From positions 1-64,000 of the forward strand of contig JAPNUR010000004.1 in the NCBI GenBank assembly GCA_026627385.1: a stretch of 64,000 nt of DNA, written 5' to 3'. The notes under the pieces were generated by a model. It was given only the letters and a program-made list of their open reading frames with translations, was not told the origin of the DNA and did not search any database. A program made the position numbers and the translations under genes. Numbering within the stretch: the first letter of the stretch is position 1; every line of letters starts with the position of its first letter. Below are positions 63,433 to 64,000 of this stretch, in pieces. Source of the stretch: Bacillota bacterium (lineage in GTDB: Bacteria; Bacillota; Sulfobacillia; Sulfobacillales; Sulfobacillaceae).

Positions 63433-63470
63433 ATGCGAAGACTATACAATATGATGAATAACTATGCAAT
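63433..63470 (-). promoter_or_regulatory. argF promoter overlapped by tandem ARG boxes
   Basis: On the minus strand TTGCAT (63469-63464) and TATAGT (63446-63441) are 17 bases apart. Read on the plus strand, GATGAATAACTATGCAAT (63453-63470) matches the Bacillus ARG box well, and 63433-63450 is a second, half-conserved box ending ACTATACAAT, two bases away. ArgR bound here would cover both promoter elements. Confidence 0.78.
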
Positions 63471-63520
63471 AGGTTGATGATGGCATGCCGCGGCTACCCC
63501 TGACACTCCATGACGAGTGG

Positions 63521-63967
63521 TTAGGAGCCAATCTGGTTCTCGAGGTCTTGGGCAGCATGGTTATCGCTTAAAATGAAGAGAATGGTGTCATCTCCGGCTA
63601 TGGTGCCAAGCAGTCCGGGCACTTGCAAATTATCGAACAACCAGGCAATGGAATGCGCATGACCTGGCAAAACTTTAAGTACCACCAGATTTTGCGCCCG
63701 GGCCACCGATACGAACACCTCCAGCACGCGATGGCGCACTGCTTCCCAACTATGAATGGGAGGGGTCAGTGGCAAGGCATATTTGTAGCGCCCATGGGAG
63801 CCGATGACCTTGGTGAGTTGTAGTTCTTTAATATCGCGTGAAATCGTGGCCTGGGTGACACTGATTCCCTCGTCTTCCAAGCGATTTTGCAATTCCTCTT
63901 GGGTTTCAATCTCATATTGACTGACGATGGCCTTTATTCGAGCTAACCGCTCCTCTTTGGTCATCAA
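63521..63967 (-). CDS. argR: Arginine repressor
   Basis: A 148-residue ArgR. The N-terminal winged helix has IETQEELQNRLEDEGI and VTQATISRDIKELQLTKV. The C-terminal domain shows LLGTIAGDDTILFIL, the arginine-binding and trimer region. It lies just upstream of argF on the same strand but is separated by the ARG-box promoter. As hexamer with arginine it should repress argFGH. Start is ATG 63967 or 63964. Confidence 0.94.
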   Translation of the reverse strand: MMTKEERLARIKAIVSQYEIETQEELQNRLEDEGISVTQATISRDIKELQLTKVIGSHGRYKYALPLTPPIHSWEAVRHRVLEVFVSVARAQNLVVLKVLPGHAHSIAWLFDNLQVPGLLGTIAGDDTILFILSDNHAAQDLENQIGS

Positions 63968-64000
63968 AGACTGGCGCCCCTTTTCTTGAAAAATGGGAGA

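Noticed and set aside
1-64000. tRNA or rRNA genes
   Set aside because: No cloverleaf or rRNA-like stretch was seen in the intergenic regions examined by eye.

Overview
The window looks like a chromosomal segment of a Bacillota bacterium, possibly a Sulfobacillus-like moderate thermoacidophile. That is inference from gene content and from strong AGGAGG-type ribosome binding sites; no rRNA, tRNA or ribosomal protein gene is present to confirm it. Conserved genes use TGA as a normal stop, so the code is standard. The segment mixes small carbohydrate-catabolism operons, a complete arginine cluster, and a large load of insertion sequences, toxin-antitoxin modules and decaying genes.

Layout. 0-4.1 kb: an operon of an AAC(3)-fold acetyltransferase, a Gfo/Idh/MocA oxidoreductase, a NagA-like deacetylase and a second oxidoreductase. 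4.7-6.1 kb: an IS256-family element with 8-bp target duplications, just upstream of glpK (6.2-7.7 kb). 8.0-10.4 kb: a ROK kinase divergent from a GntR/UTRA regulator plus SIS sugar isomerase. 11.7-17.5 kb: an IclR regulator, an IS110-family element with a structured upstream leader (candidate bridge RNA), kduI-kduD, and a collapsed peptide-type ABC transporter. 17.7-23.9 kb: DUF2892 protein, GH15 glucosidase, FMN reductase, lipoprotein, peroxiredoxin and a CynX-like MFS carrier.

24.2-32.2 kb is an accessory island: a dead HicAB pair, a PIN-domain two-gene module split by an IS21-family element, an intact TacA/TacT (DUF1778/GNAT) module, an IS4-type element whose transposase frames meet at a canonical slippery heptamer, and an IS1634-type remnant. 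32.5-42.5 kb is another carbohydrate region: a GH106-like hydrolase, a cysteine hydrolase and an ADP-ribosylglycohydrolase in one overlapping operon, a beta-helix protein, an MFS sugar-type carrier overlapping a glycerophosphodiesterase, and a divergent MFS carrier.

42.6-53.7 kb: a small unknown protein behind a near-perfect sigma-A promoter, BioY, a rhomboid-like protein lacking its catalytic His, an APH-fold kinase, remnants of an ExeA-type ATPase transposon, a MarR-MFS operon with a palindromic operator, MsrA, a histidine phosphatase, and a LysR gene divergent from a short citrate synthase (citR-citA arrangement). 54.3-56.5 kb holds a DUF6036 nucleotidyltransferase toxin-antitoxin-like pair and an orphan MNT nucleotidyltransferase abutting a truncated DUF4338/ISAs1-type gene. 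56.9-64.0 kb: a GT87-like membrane glycosyltransferase, an L,D-transpeptidase, and argR-argF-argG-argH with tandem ARG boxes over the argF promoter.

The sugar genes suggest use of amino sugars (NagA, SIS, ROK, GntR/UTRA) and of unsaturated hexuronates from pectin-like or glycosaminoglycan-like polymers (KduI, KduD). Several of these systems are eroding: the transporter is deleted and mobile elements lie between genes and their regulators.
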